Positions 7,463-16,219 of a stretch of 64,000 nucleotides of DNA are shown one piece after another. A program made the translations under genes and the position numbers. Where the stretch lies: contig JAGBQJ010000019.1 of the NCBI GenBank assembly GCA_017632935.1, positions 1-64,000 of the forward strand. The letters are read 5' to 3'. Positions within the stretch are counted from its first letter, which is position 1; each line of letters begins with the position of its first letter. The notes below the pieces were generated by a model that made no database searches, was not told the origin of the DNA, and was given only the letters and a program-made list of their open reading frames with translations. The stretch comes from Bacteroidales bacterium. GTDB lineage: Bacteria; Bacteroidota; Bacteroidia; Bacteroidales; F082.

Positions 7463-7822
7463 ATGGAAGAAAGAAAATGCCTCTACTGCGGTGAACCCAT
7501 TATCGGGCGTGTCGACAAGAAGTTTTGTTGCGACTCGTGCCGCAATAGCTACAACTACGAAAAGACTCACAAACAAATCAATGTGGTCAGAAAAATCAAC
7601 GGTATCTTGGCCCGCAATCACAACATCCTGCTGGAACTGAATCCCACAGGGAAAGGTTTTGCCAGCCGGCAGCAACTGACGGATAAAGGATTTGACTTCA
7701 AGTACTTTACGAGTACATATACTACCAAGGCGGGTGCCATCTACCATTTCGTCTACGACCAAGGCTATGTGCCGAAGGAAACCGACAAGGACGCATTCGT
7801 TTTGGTGAAAAACATGGATTGA
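7463..7822 (+). CDS. Small zinc-finger-like protein of unknown function
   Basis: This 119-residue protein opens with a CxxC-x(n)-CCxxC motif (KCLYCGEPIIGRVDKKFCCDSCRNSYNYEK), which probably binds one zinc ion and resembles DUF2116-type treble-clef ribbons. A basic helical segment with VRKINGILARNHNILLELNP follows, then a compact C-terminal part. Similar small proteins occur in Bacteroidales, but I know of no defined role. It stands in line with the C10 protease gene downstream (22-bp gap). Confidence 0.8.
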   Translation: MEERKCLYCGEPIIGRVDKKFCCDSCRNSYNYEKTHKQINVVRKINGILARNHNILLELNPTGKGFASRQQLTDKGFDFKYFTSTYTTKAGAIYHFVYDQGYVPKETDKDAFVLVKNMD

Positions 7823-7844
7823 TAACAATGAAAAGCCATAAACT

Positions 7845-10097
7845 ATGAAAAAGATTGTTTTTACTATTGTGTTTGCCCTGTTGATTTGCAGCCTGCAAGC
7901 CAAACCCGTTGATGTGCAAACGGCTAAGTCGTTGGGCGTCAAGTTTATGAAGGCCAATACCGAGATGAAGTCGGCCACGGCAGAGTTGACGTTTACGGCT
8001 TTTGCCGACAATGGACAGGCGGCATTCTATGTCTTCGCGGTGCAGCCCAAAGGCTTCGTCATCGTGTCAGCCGACGACCGAGCCAAACCCATCTTAGGTT
8101 ACTCTACTGAAAGCAATTTCACGCCCCAACTTCCCGATGGACTGATGACGTTTTTCGAGAATTACAAAGCAGGCTTCAGTCAGATGTTTGCCAACAACGA
8201 CGAACGCACCGCTGAAGCTGTTGCTGATTGGACGAGTATGGAGGCTACAGGTAGACCCGCAGCCAAAAGGACCCGAAATGTTGCGCCGCTGTTGGCTTCC
8301 ATTTGGAATCAGACAGACCTGTACAACAACATGGCTCCAGAAGACCCTTCTTCGGTCTATAGCGGCCATTGCAAGGCTGGCTGCGTGGCTAATGCGATGA
8401 GCCAGATCATGCGTTATTGGGAATGGCCGCGTCACGGCCAGGGCGAGCATGGCTACGTCGCCAACACCCAATACGGCAACTATGGTTGGCAGGAAGCCAA
8501 CTTTGAAAACGCCACCTATCGCTTTGAGCTGATGCCTGATTTCCTAGACTTCGCTAGTCCACAGTCCGAGGTGGATGCCACGGCTTTGCTGGAGCGTCAT
8601 GCCGGTGTGAGTGTCGACATGATGTATGGTCCCAATGCCAGTGGCGCTTATTCACAGGATGTAGGCCCTGCATATCAAGAGTATTTCAGATACAGTAGCG
8701 ATCTCCAACACCGTTATCAGGACGATTCTTACGATTGGGAAGAGGACTTGATGGAAAACCTCGATGCGGGCATGCCGTTGTATTATGCTTCACAGGGCAA
8801 CAACGGTGGCCATGCCTACGTGCTCGATGGCTATGACGACTTTTATATGTTCCACCTCAACTGGGGTTGGGCTGGCTTCGACAACGGCTGGTACGCCATC
8901 GATGGTTTCTACCTCACTTTCTATTCTTTCCCTTGGTATCACAACGCCATTTTTAACCTGCATCCTGTTGAAGAGTATTACGACGCGCCTGAAGCAGTGA
9001 CCGATTTGCATCTTGGTGAGAGCCCTGATTTGCTAGTCGACGTGTTTTTCACCCCCGTGTTTCAAACGAGAGGCGGGGAGCCGTTGAACGCTATCGATAC
9101 CATTGTCCTTATGCGCGATGGTGTGCGGGTGGATGAACTGGTCAATGTGACCAATACGGCGACTTGGTTCCGCGACCAGGTGGAGAAAGCAGGTACCTAT
9201 TATTATACGGTGTATGCCGTCAACGAAGCAGGCATGAGTAAGGTGATGCGTGACACCATCACAGTGGGCAACACTTGCAACCTGCGTTTCGAGTTGGCCG
9301 ACACGGGCGGCGATGGCTGGGACATGTCATTCATCGCCGTACTCGATGAAGATGGCAAGGTGTCGCAGCGTGTAGGCCTTTGGGGTGGTGGATCGGCTTC
9401 GATAACAGTCCCTGCGCCGGACGACCAAACCGCCACTTTCTTCTGGACTTATGACAACACTTGCTATTCTCACGGCAGCCTTTCGGAAGTGTCGTACGAA
9501 ATCTACGATTGGAACGACAACTTGATTGTAGCCTCCAATGGGTATCCCGAGGTGGGCGAGATTGTGGATTATGACATCAACTGTGGCATGGATTGCCATC
9601 CCGCAGAAATCACTTGGAGTGCCTATCAATGGTCTCCAGAGGGTTATTCCGCCACTTTCAGTTGGGAGTGGACAGGGGTCGGCTTTGCGAAATACAATAT
9701 CTACCGTGATGATGAGCTGATTGCCTCAATCGATAATCCTTATGAGATGCAGTACGTTGATGAAAACCCGGAAACGGGTGATTTGACTTATGCTGTGTCG
9801 GTTGTGTATGACTATGATGGTGAAACTTGCGAATCGGAGAAAGCGACTGTGGAGATTGAGGTGACCTCAGTAGAGGAGCATCAAGCGCATGCTGTTTTAT
9901 ATCCCAATCCCGCTTCCCATAGCTTCACAGTGGAAGGCACGGTGAAGGAGGTTAAGGTGTTTGACACGCTTGGACAATTGGTGCATCAAGGCTCGGAGAA
10001 TACCGTTGAAGTGAACACTTGGCCTCAGGGCGTGTACTTTGTCTGTATCACGGATGATCATGATGCCGTCATGACGGTGAAGTTTGTCAAGCAGTAA
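7845..10097 (+). CDS. C10 family (streptopain-like) cysteine protease with T9SS sorting tail
   Basis: This 750-residue secreted protease starts with a signal peptide (about residues 1-19). A Spi-like propeptide region follows, containing VYVFAVQPKGFVIVSADDRAKPILGYS-type sequence (about 50-90). The peptidase C10 domain has the nucleophile in HCKAGCVANAMSQIM (Cys180, with Cys176 nearby) and the histidine in GGHAYVLDGY (His323), followed by LNWGW. Two fibronectin/Ig-like segments precede a C-terminal T9SS type A sorting domain (YPNPASHSFTVEG...GVYFVCITDD). The expected route is Sec export, T9SS translocation and tail removal by PorU, as with P. gingivalis proteases. Its stop overlaps the convergent glycosyltransferase stop by 11 bp. 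Confidence 0.95.
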   Translation: MKKIVFTIVFALLICSLQAKPVDVQTAKSLGVKFMKANTEMKSATAELTFTAFADNGQAAFYVFAVQPKGFVIVSADDRAKPILGYSTESNFTPQLPDGLMTFFENYKAGFSQMFANNDERTAEAVADWTSMEATGRPAAKRTRNVAPLLASIWNQTDLYNNMAPEDPSSVYSGHCKAGCVANAMSQIMRYWEWPRHGQGEHGYVANTQYGNYGWQEANFENATYRFELMPDFLDFASPQSEVDATALLERHAGVSVDMMYGPNASGAYSQDVGPAYQEYFRYSSDLQHRYQDDSYDWEEDLMENLDAGMPLYYASQGNNGGHAYVLDGYDDFYMFHLNWGWAGFDNGWYAIDGFYLTFYSFPWYHNAIFNLHPVEEYYDAPEAVTDLHLGESPDLLVDVFFTPVFQTRGGEPLNAIDTIVLMRDGVRVDELVNVTNTATWFRDQVEKAGTYYYTVYAVNEAGMSKVMRDTITVGNTCNLRFELADTGGDGWDMSFIAVLDEDGKVSQRVGLWGGGSASITVPAPDDQTATFFWTYDNTCYSHGSLSEVSYEIYDWNDNLIVASNGYPEVGEIVDYDINCGMDCHPAEITWSAYQWSPEGYSATFSWEWTGVGFAKYNIYRDDELIASIDNPYEMQYVDENPETGDLTYAVSVVYDYDGETCESEKATVEIEVTSVEEHQAHAVLYPNPASHSFTVEGTVKEVKVFDTLGQLVHQGSENTVEVNTWPQGVYFVCITDDHDAVMTVKFVKQ

Positions 10098-11262
10098 CCA
10101 CTTTCTTGTATTCTTCAAATATTTGCAGTCCAATGTTTTGGGCTGCAAATGTTTTTTTGGCATAGTCGCGAATGGCTTCACGGTCGTACTCCTGACAGTG
10201 GTCGAGCATTGTGTTCATGCCATTCAGTAAGGCGTCTTCATCACCCGAAGGGATGAGGATGCCGCGTTCGGGCGAGAGGATCTCAGCAATGCCGCCCACA
10301 GCGGTGCTCAGCACAGGAACGCCACTCGCGAAGGCCTCCACGATGACGCAGGGCAGATTCTCGAAGTTGGAGAAGAGCACAAAAAAGTCGGCGTTTTGGT
10401 AGGCTTCCGCGACCTCGGCGGAGGTTTTCTTACCATGGAAAATGACGCAATCCTCCAAATGATGCTCTTTTACAAACGCCTTAAATTCTGGGGCTTCGTA
10501 GTCGTGGATGACGTGTAGTTCAAAGTCATCGCGCTGTTGGCGAAGTCGCTCAATAGTGCGCAAAATGCCGCTGAAGTTCTTGGCCTCGTCACGCAAAGTC
10601 GAGATGTGGAGCATTTGCTTCTTCCTGCCGTGCATGTCATTCCCACGCAGGTTCGTGCGCAGGCTGGAATCTATGCACGGCCTCAGCTTAAACATATCCG
10701 TATTTACCAAATTATAAATCACCTTAAACCGATTATGAATCCCATGTCCCTCCATGCACCGCTGCAAATCCAGGCTGACAGGCATGATGAGCGAAGCGTT
10801 GTTCGCAATTTGGACAATCTTTTTCTTCAATTCGCCAACCAGAACATCCTTGTTTTGCGGCTGGTAGATGGTCCAATGCTCGGTAAGGACGTACTTGTAG
10901 CCATAGAGTTTTTTCCAAAGCAAAGCGACTTGTCCGAGCGGGTAAGCCACATGCAAATGGATCAAGTCGGGCTTGAAGAAACGTTTCTTGATGTATTTCA
11001 AGCCATATTGGTACATCCGCAGCATCTTCAGCTTGCGGATGGCGCTGACCTTCGGCGGACGGATGTAAATCTGCACATGTGTATGGTGCGCTCCTTCGAT
11101 CTCCTTGACCTCAAAGGACTTCGTCATGTTCTTGCCGTCGCAGACGGAGAGGATGACGGAGTGGCACTCCTCAGGCAGTGCGTCAATCATGCGCACGCAG
11201 AAATTGCCCAAGGTGGGGTCATCGGGGGTGGGGAACCAACTCAATAAGTGCAGGATGTTCAT
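10087..11262 (-). CDS. Family 4 glycosyltransferase
   Basis: This 391-residue GT-B enzyme has an N-terminal half (MNILHLLSWFPTPDDPTLGNFC) typical of glycosyltransferase subfamily 4 and a C-terminal Glycos_transf_1 domain. The latter carries NADFFVLFSNFENLPCVIVEAFASGVPVLSTAVGGIAEIL, whose E-x7-E type donor-binding motif is intact. It probably adds a sugar to a surface polysaccharide or lipid-linked glycan in the cytoplasm. It is the last of three same-strand genes (flippase, methyltransferase, glycosyltransferase) with a 3-bp gap to the methyltransferase, so the three probably form an operon. Confidence 0.93.
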   Translation of the reverse strand: MNILHLLSWFPTPDDPTLGNFCVRMIDALPEECHSVILSVCDGKNMTKSFEVKEIEGAHHTHVQIYIRPPKVSAIRKLKMLRMYQYGLKYIKKRFFKPDLIHLHVAYPLGQVALLWKKLYGYKYVLTEHWTIYQPQNKDVLVGELKKKIVQIANNASLIMPVSLDLQRCMEGHGIHNRFKVIYNLVNTDMFKLRPCIDSSLRTNLRGNDMHGRKKQMLHISTLRDEAKNFSGILRTIERLRQQRDDFELHVIHDYEAPEFKAFVKEHHLEDCVIFHGKKTSAEVAEAYQNADFFVLFSNFENLPCVIVEAFASGVPVLSTAVGGIAEILSPERGILIPSGDEDALLNGMNTMLDHCQEYDREAIRDYAKKTFAAQNIGLQIFEEYKKVVTA

Positions 11263-11265
11263 GGC

Positions 11266-12072
11266 TCAGCAGGTATGCGTTTTGATGTTGATTTCAAAGT
11301 ATTTGTGCGGTGTCTCGTAAGGCACGAGCTTATGGGTGGGGAAGTCCTCGGGCAGATAAACGGCGCAGAGGGTGTTGGAAATATGATAGATATGCTTGCG
11401 CTTCTCGGCGGGCGCACCATTCAGGATAGCGCCCATCACATCCCAGCGGATGGTCTCAGGATCGAGGCCGTAGTCGTGCCACACGATGATGCTGCGCTCG
11501 CCTCTTAACAGTTTGAAGGCGGTCTCGGTGTCTTTCTTCACGCTCTCGTAATGGTGGTCGCCATCGACGAAAACCATGTCGTATTTGCCAAAATGAGGTG
11601 CAAAGTCAAAGGTTTGAGAATCGCCGTAGAGTTGCTCCACGTTGTTCAGACTTTTGCTGAAGAAACTGTGCAAGTCGGCATATAACTGGTTGTTCGTTAG
11701 TTTGATAATGTCCTCTTTCGGGAGGTTAAAGGTGACGCAATGCTCGGCCACCTCGGCCAAATTAGCCACGCTCTCGCCGCGCCAGGTGCCGATTTCAAAG
11801 TAATCCTTTACCGCATAGCGTTTGGCCAAAGCCCGAAGCAGGGCGATGTCGATGGGCATGGTAGCACCCGAAAGGTAGGCGTATGGCTTAGCAACTTCCT
11901 CAAAATCAGGGAAAAGCTCGTTGATTTCGATGACAGGCAGACCGTCTTTGAGGCCGTGTTTGCGGATGACATCCTCCTTGTTGCTGCCTTCGTCTTGCAG
12001 GACGAGGTTGAGCAGATAAGGATGGCGGATGATGCGCCCGACGGCTTTCGTGAGTTTATGAAGCTTATTCAT
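11266..12072 (-). CDS. Class I SAM-dependent methyltransferase (Methyltransf_24 type)
   Basis: This 268-residue protein shows a Rossmann-type methyltransferase core. KDYFEIGTWRGESVANLAE is motif I (unusually GTWRG), and KYDMVFVDGDHHYESVKKDTETAFKLLRGERSIIVWHDYG covers the acidic and post-motif regions. The VDGDHHYE motif is characteristic of the Methyltransf_24 family, often found in surface glycan clusters. The substrate is unknown, plausibly a sugar or glycan terminus. Its ATG overlaps the flippase stop by 4 bp, supporting co-expression with its neighbours. Confidence 0.88.
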   Translation of the reverse strand: MNKLHKLTKAVGRIIRHPYLLNLVLQDEGSNKEDVIRKHGLKDGLPVIEINELFPDFEEVAKPYAYLSGATMPIDIALLRALAKRYAVKDYFEIGTWRGESVANLAEVAEHCVTFNLPKEDIIKLTNNQLYADLHSFFSKSLNNVEQLYGDSQTFDFAPHFGKYDMVFVDGDHHYESVKKDTETAFKLLRGERSIIVWHDYGLDPETIRWDVMGAILNGAPAEKRKHIYHISNTLCAVYLPEDFPTHKLVPYETPHKYFEINIKTHTC

Positions 12073-13358
12073 TTAGTAGGTTGTTTCAAGAATTGTTGTT
12101 TCAGTTCGGCGATGTAGTTCTGTATCTCGCTTTTGGTCAGCAGGAAGTCTCTGCCTTTGAAACGCGACTCCTTGACAAAGAACACGAACAGAAACACCGC
12201 ATTGACCGTATAAGACACCGCTGAGGTGATGGCCGCGCCGGTGACGTCATACTTGGGAATCAGTGTGAAGCCGCAGACGAATGTTGCCACCAGTCCGCAG
12301 AGGGCTGCGAAAGTGTTCATCTGATAACGTCCGATGCCCGAATAATAGTGTCCAAGGATGAGGAAAACGCAGTAGAACAGGATGCCTGGTGCGAGGATGC
12401 GGATGAGATGCGCCATCGCGCCGAATTCCTTGCCGAAGACAAAGACATAAAACTGTGGCGGCAGCAAGCACAGCACCACGATAGCCAGAGCCGAGACGAG
12501 CAGGCAGATTTTACTTAAGTCAAGGGTGAGCTTTTGCGCGTAGGTGCGGTCGTCGGCATTGGCGATACGGGCATATTGCACCAAGGCGATGCTGTTGCTG
12601 ATGATCCAGATGGCTTCGGCGAGCGAGAGGGCATTGGAGAACACGCCCACACGTCCCACGTTGATGTATTTGTCCAGTAGATAGTAACTTAAGCGCAGGT
12701 TGAAGAACTGCACGAAGTGGCCCGTCTGGTTGAGGAAACCGTATTTGAAGAGGTCTTTCAAGACGGGTTTGTAATCCTTGTCCGTGTCTTGACGCAGGTT
12801 AGCATATTCCTTGCGCAACATCCAGACACCCAGCAGGAAAGTACCACCGTATGCGGCATACAGCCCGATGACATAGCCGTAGATGGCGGTTTTCTTCAGC
12901 ACGATGTAATATATGACTAGTGTTGCAACAAGTAGCACGGGTTGTAGCAGCGTGTTGTAGTTGGCCTTTTTGATTTCCTCCTTGCCGACCAGGAATCGGA
13001 AGTTGATGTTGCTGAGCGATGAGATGAACGACAGAATGGCCACGTGTGCGACCAAGTCGGGCGCCAGCTTCGGATAAAACAACCAGATGGCAAAACCCAT
13101 GATCACAGCGATGAGGGCTGCCCATACCGTGGAGGCTACCAGTATTTTCTTGAACGAATGGCGCGGGGCGAGGTAGATGATGCTTGCGCCACAGATGATA
13201 TCAGAGAAGATAAGAATGAAGGAAATGGTGGTCAAGAGTAGGGCTTGCGTACCTTTGCCCGTATCGCCCAGCGTTTGGGAAATGATAATGGCAATGGCGA
13301 AGTTAAGGACTGCTGCCAGTATCTTGGTGCCAAAGGTATTTAGGATTTTCTTGAACAC
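12069..13358 (-). CDS. Polysaccharide flippase (Wzx/MATE-like oligosaccharide transporter)
   Basis: This 429-residue multispanning membrane protein has an N-terminal FGTKILAAVLNFAIAIIISQTLGDTGKG motif. About 12 hydrophobic segments follow, as expected for the polysaccharide biosynthesis / MVF-type flippase superfamily. It would move lipid-linked glycan units across the inner membrane, and the downstream methyltransferase and glycosyltransferase fit that role. A TACTTTTG promoter box (13385-13392) lies 26 bp upstream of the ATG. The fold and context are clear; the transported glycan is unknown. Confidence 0.92.
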   Translation of the reverse strand: MFKKILNTFGTKILAAVLNFAIAIIISQTLGDTGKGTQALLLTTISFILIFSDIICGASIIYLAPRHSFKKILVASTVWAALIAVIMGFAIWLFYPKLAPDLVAHVAILSFISSLSNINFRFLVGKEEIKKANYNTLLQPVLLVATLVIYYIVLKKTAIYGYVIGLYAAYGGTFLLGVWMLRKEYANLRQDTDKDYKPVLKDLFKYGFLNQTGHFVQFFNLRLSYYLLDKYINVGRVGVFSNALSLAEAIWIISNSIALVQYARIANADDRTYAQKLTLDLSKICLLVSALAIVVLCLLPPQFYVFVFGKEFGAMAHLIRILAPGILFYCVFLILGHYYSGIGRYQMNTFAALCGLVATFVCGFTLIPKYDVTGAAITSAVSYTVNAVFLFVFFVKESRFKGRDFLLTKSEIQNYIAELKQQFLKQPTK

Positions 13359-13384
13359 GGGTGTTTGATATATGAATCAAACGA

Positions 13385-13392
13385 CAAAAGTA
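13385..13392 (-). promoter_or_regulatory. -7 promoter box TACTTTTG for the glycan operon
   Basis: This exact TAnnTTTG match on the minus strand lies 26 bp before the flippase ATG. Confidence 0.6.
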
Positions 13393-13507
13393 CGGAAATA
13401 GTTTTTTGGAAACGCAATACGGCGGAAAAAGCCCTTGTAAATGTAGTAAAATGTGCTTAAATCAGTGGAATCGCGAAAATTTAGATAGATTCCGCTGGGT
13501 TACTGCA

Positions 13508-13545
13508 AAAAAACCACCCTCAATGTTGGAGATTGAGAGTGATTC
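13508..13545 (-). terminator. Intrinsic terminator downstream of the T9SS cargo gene
   Basis: On the minus strand, arms ACTCTCAAT and ATTGAGGGT flank a short loop, followed by GGTTTTTTT. It lies about 40 bp after the stop at 13586, with a REP-like palindrome between. Confidence 0.7.
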
Positions 13546-13553
13546 TATGGTCA

Positions 13554-13581
13554 GTAGAGACGGTGTGCACACCATCTCTAC
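13554..13581. repeat. REP-like palindrome (GTAGAGACGgtgtgcacaccATCTCTAC)
   Basis: This is a 28-bp inverted repeat with GTAGAGA/TCTCTAC arms. It is a divergent member of the GTAGAGACG family clustered around the REP-associated transposase at 35.8 kb and found again at 55084. Confidence 0.7.
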
Positions 13582-13585
13582 AATG

Positions 13586-14776
13586 TCATTTCACAATTAC
13601 AAACCGCGAATAACCGATTGTTCCATCGTTATTCTCAACTTTCAAAATGTAGGTTCCTTGGGATAGATTGCATGTACTGATAATGGTATGATCATCATTT
13701 ACATCCTTGCTTTCTATCTGAACGCCCAACAGATTAAACACGGCAATATGTTTCATTTTCGGACTTTCGATAGTGATTTTGTCCTGTGTAGGATTGGGAT
13801 AAACACTTAACTCAGTGATGGAATTTTCGTCTACTCCCTCAGGATTGCAGTTTGTGCCACCTAAGCCCTCGGTTTTGTAAAAGCGAACATAACAAGGCTC
13901 ATTAGAATAGCTGGTAATCATCAAAATGTAATACTCCCCCGTTTGCGGCACATGGTAGTTCACCGTGCCATGACCCATGTTACCATGGACATGTTCTTCT
14001 TCAGGATAGCCGATGTAAACGTCCTCTGAACCAACATTAAAGCTACAGTCGATGATTTTATCGGAAGTCAAGTTGTTGCAAATCCAAGAAAAAACATCAT
14101 ACCATTGTTCACCAGTGTAAGGACCCCATAAACAGAAGTCAACATCTTTAAGTGTAGAATCATACGTAGAAAATCCTTCTATATGGATAACAAACGGGCC
14201 AGCATATCCAATTTTCATCGTAAACCAAGCAGGATTACGAGGTGATGTGACACAGCCATAGTTAGCATCCTCATCAGGCAATTCTCCAGTATAGTTAGCA
14301 GGATATTGACAGTACCCCCAATCCGTGCAAAATGGAATAGCATTGACACAATGATCATTAACGACTCTTGACCTACGGAGCGTAATGTCCATTATGATAG
14401 ACGCAAAATATCGTGGGTCAACTTGGGCTTTCCATATAGGAGACAGATTAGCAATATCCATCTTCGACAGTTGATGAAAATCGGTATAGGTGTTTTGGTA
14501 AAGCGACTCAAAAGCGTCGAAAAAGTCTTCTCGTGATAGATTGTCGTTTGAGCTGAGACTGAAAACACCGTTTTCATCTTCAGGAATCAAGACAAACCTA
14601 TCGTCTAAAGTGAGGTTATACAATAGGAATGCCCTAAAATCAATGTTCTGAATTTCAGTAAAGTTCAGTTCTATTCCGTCATTGGCATATTGCCTGTAAG
14701 GAGTTTGTGCCCAATGTTTCAAGGGCATGGAGGTTAGTGCTAAAGCGACCAACAGTACTTTTGTAATTTTTCGCAT
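13586..14776 (-). CDS. Secreted protein with T9SS type A sorting domain
   Basis: This 396-residue protein has a signal peptide (MRKITKVLLVALALTSMPLKHWAQ). The central region, rich in Asp, Tyr and Cys, has no fold that I recognise; a segment GYAGPFVIHIEGFSTYDSTLKDVDFCLWGPYTGEQW resembles PPC-like / proprotein-convertase P-like beta domains often found before sorting tails. The C-terminus is a clear T9SS type A domain (LSVYPNPTQDKITIES...LSQGTYILKVE...YSRFVIVK). It is predicted to be secreted through T9SS, with unknown activity. It is preceded by an unusually long structured leader of about 290 nt. Confidence 0.88.
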   Translation of the reverse strand: MRKITKVLLVALALTSMPLKHWAQTPYRQYANDGIELNFTEIQNIDFRAFLLYNLTLDDRFVLIPEDENGVFSLSSNDNLSREDFFDAFESLYQNTYTDFHQLSKMDIANLSPIWKAQVDPRYFASIIMDITLRRSRVVNDHCVNAIPFCTDWGYCQYPANYTGELPDEDANYGCVTSPRNPAWFTMKIGYAGPFVIHIEGFSTYDSTLKDVDFCLWGPYTGEQWYDVFSWICNNLTSDKIIDCSFNVGSEDVYIGYPEEEHVHGNMGHGTVNYHVPQTGEYYILMITSYSNEPCYVRFYKTEGLGGTNCNPEGVDENSITELSVYPNPTQDKITIESPKMKHIAVFNLLGVQIESKDVNDDHTIISTCNLSQGTYILKVENNDGTIGYSRFVIVK

Positions 14777-15066
14777 GGTGTTTTTGTTTAATAGTTTATA
14801 CCGATAAAAAACACAAAAGAAAAACGCGGGAGTCTGTACTATTGCCTATCCCACACCTTAGGCCTTCGCATTGCCCATCGTCCGAGGATAAGCAATGCCG
14901 AGGCCCCCGCAATTCGCTATACAAAAAAGGTATATACGAACAAAGGGACGTCAAGCTTTGCTTTACCGTGCGGACGATTTGAGTTTGCGAAGTTCAAGGT
15001 GTCGCAGATAAAACGTTAGTTCAACGTCTTTCCATTATGTCTGTCAACCATACTATGACGTGGATG
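14777..15066 (-). ncRNA. Candidate structured 5' leader RNA of the T9SS cargo gene
   Basis: This gene-free stretch lies between a TACCTTTG promoter box and the ATG at 14776. The predicted RNA holds a compound hairpin with arms GGCCT + GCATTGC and GCAATGC + AGGCC. It is enclosed by a wider GCGGGGG / CTCCCGC helix, then GTTTTTCTTTTG, which looks like a terminator. A smaller ACGTT-GAACT-AACGT hairpin lies upstream. The leader at 32.28 kb ends similarly (CACGCTTCTTTTGTG). No known riboswitch class was recognised. Confidence 0.5.
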
Positions 15067-15072
15067 ACGAAG

Positions 15073-15080
15073 CAAAGGTA
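15073..15080 (-). promoter_or_regulatory. -7 promoter box TACCTTTG upstream of the structured leader
   Basis: This exact TAnnTTTG match on the minus strand lies 297 bp before the ATG of the T9SS cargo gene. It makes the intervening sequence a transcribed leader. Confidence 0.6.
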
Positions 15081-15120
15081 AGAAGTTTTTGGATAAGGTG
15101 TATGTTTTAGTTATTTTTTT

Positions 15121-16071
15121 TCACTTCACCAACCCCAAAATCACTTCCGACGCAGTGGCCATTTCAGTAACCGCGCAAAGTCCTGTGCCCATGTCCTTCA
15201 GGCTGGCACCTAACAGATAGACTTTGTCATCGATGATTAGGAAACGATCGTGGTTGCGGTGTGGCAGTTGGATGAATTCAATTTCTGGGTATTGGGCATT
15301 GTGCTTCTTCAGGTCGGTGAGGAATTGCTCATTGTAACGGGTATGGATGGTTGCTGTTACTCCAGCAGCCCGCTTTGTAAGCATCGAGAGCACTCGGTCG
15401 TCAACGAAGTTGTCAATCAGGACGATTCTTTGACGGGCACTTCGAACTAGGTCAGAGATATAGGTCCATGCATCCCAGACACAACCTGTTGTGAAAACCT
15501 GCTCGGGGAGGAGTTTTGGAGAGATTTCTTCTATTCTTTCAAGAATAACACCTATCTTTTCGTCAGTTTCATTCTGGTGCTGCTCGATGTTAAAGATGCG
15601 CTGGATAATCTGCGTGTTGTGATTGACGAGTTGCGGAATCATGGTAAATGCGCGCATGATGCGAATATTGACAGCCACAGCAGTGTCAGACCTTAATACA
15701 CTGCTGAGCATCGCGATGCCATTGCGGGTGAAGGCATAGGGAAGTTTTCGAGTGCCTCCCCAACTTGATGTCACAAATTGTGATTTCAAGTTGTCTACTA
15801 GATTGTTCAAGGTCACAAATTGTGATCTTGAATGAGATGCCTCATCCTGAGTAAGTTGAAACATGAAATCCTCTGGAAAACGTTTGTTGTTACGTTTAAC
15901 AGCTTGGTTAAGCGTCCTTGTTTCAACGCCATACAACATCGCCAAATCAGAATCAATCATTACCTGTTGGCCTCTTATTACACGGATTAGCGATTCTATT
16001 TTGATACTGTCAATGCTTTTGAAGTCGCAATTCGCGACTTCAAGTTTTGTGTTGGTTTCTTTCTTTGCCAT
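15121..16071 (-). CDS. ORF6N-domain DNA-binding protein with PLD-like C-terminal domain
   Basis: This 316-residue protein has an N-terminal ORF6N domain (about residues 24-110: IESLIRVIRGQQVMIDSDLA, MLYGVETRTLNQAVKRN, FPEDFMFQLT), a DNA-binding module of phages and mobile elements. A short coiled linker follows (HNTQIIQRIFNIEQHQNETDEKIG). The C-terminal half (about 195-316) resembles one phospholipase D-like half: WTYISDLVRSARQRIVLIDNFVD, then HDRFLIIDDKVYLLGASLKD (His274), with the HxK Lys replaced by Arg. It may be a nuclease or an inactive binding domain. Four 10-bp CGACAACAAA-type repeats precede its promoter, suggesting control by itself or by another factor. Confidence 0.85.
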   Translation of the reverse strand: MAKKETNTKLEVANCDFKSIDSIKIESLIRVIRGQQVMIDSDLAMLYGVETRTLNQAVKRNNKRFPEDFMFQLTQDEASHSRSQFVTLNNLVDNLKSQFVTSSWGGTRKLPYAFTRNGIAMLSSVLRSDTAVAVNIRIMRAFTMIPQLVNHNTQIIQRIFNIEQHQNETDEKIGVILERIEEISPKLLPEQVFTTGCVWDAWTYISDLVRSARQRIVLIDNFVDDRVLSMLTKRAAGVTATIHTRYNEQFLTDLKKHNAQYPEIEFIQLPHRNHDRFLIIDDKVYLLGASLKDMGTGLCAVTEMATASEVILGLVK

Positions 16072-16140
16072 ATTCTTATTGTTTTACTGATTATGCCGCA
16101 AAGAAACACCTTTTGTCAAGACAAAGCCGTTGAACAAGCG

Positions 16141-16180
16141 TTTGTAGTCGACAGTAGTCGTTTGTTGTCGTTTACTGTCG
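16141..16180 (-). repeat. Four tandem 10-bp iterons (CGACAnnAAA) upstream of the ORF6N gene
   Basis: Read on the minus strand, the units are CGACAGTAAA, CGACAACAAA, CGACTACTGT and CGACTACAAA, in perfect 10-bp phase. GACAGTA and TACTGTC also form an inverted repeat across the set. A TTGACA / CTTTGC promoter-like pair follows. A near copy of the whole arrangement occurs at 46441-46545. Confidence 0.75.
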
Positions 16181-16219
16181 GATATATTGCTGTAAATGAA
16201 TAAGAAGCGTAATGATTTA

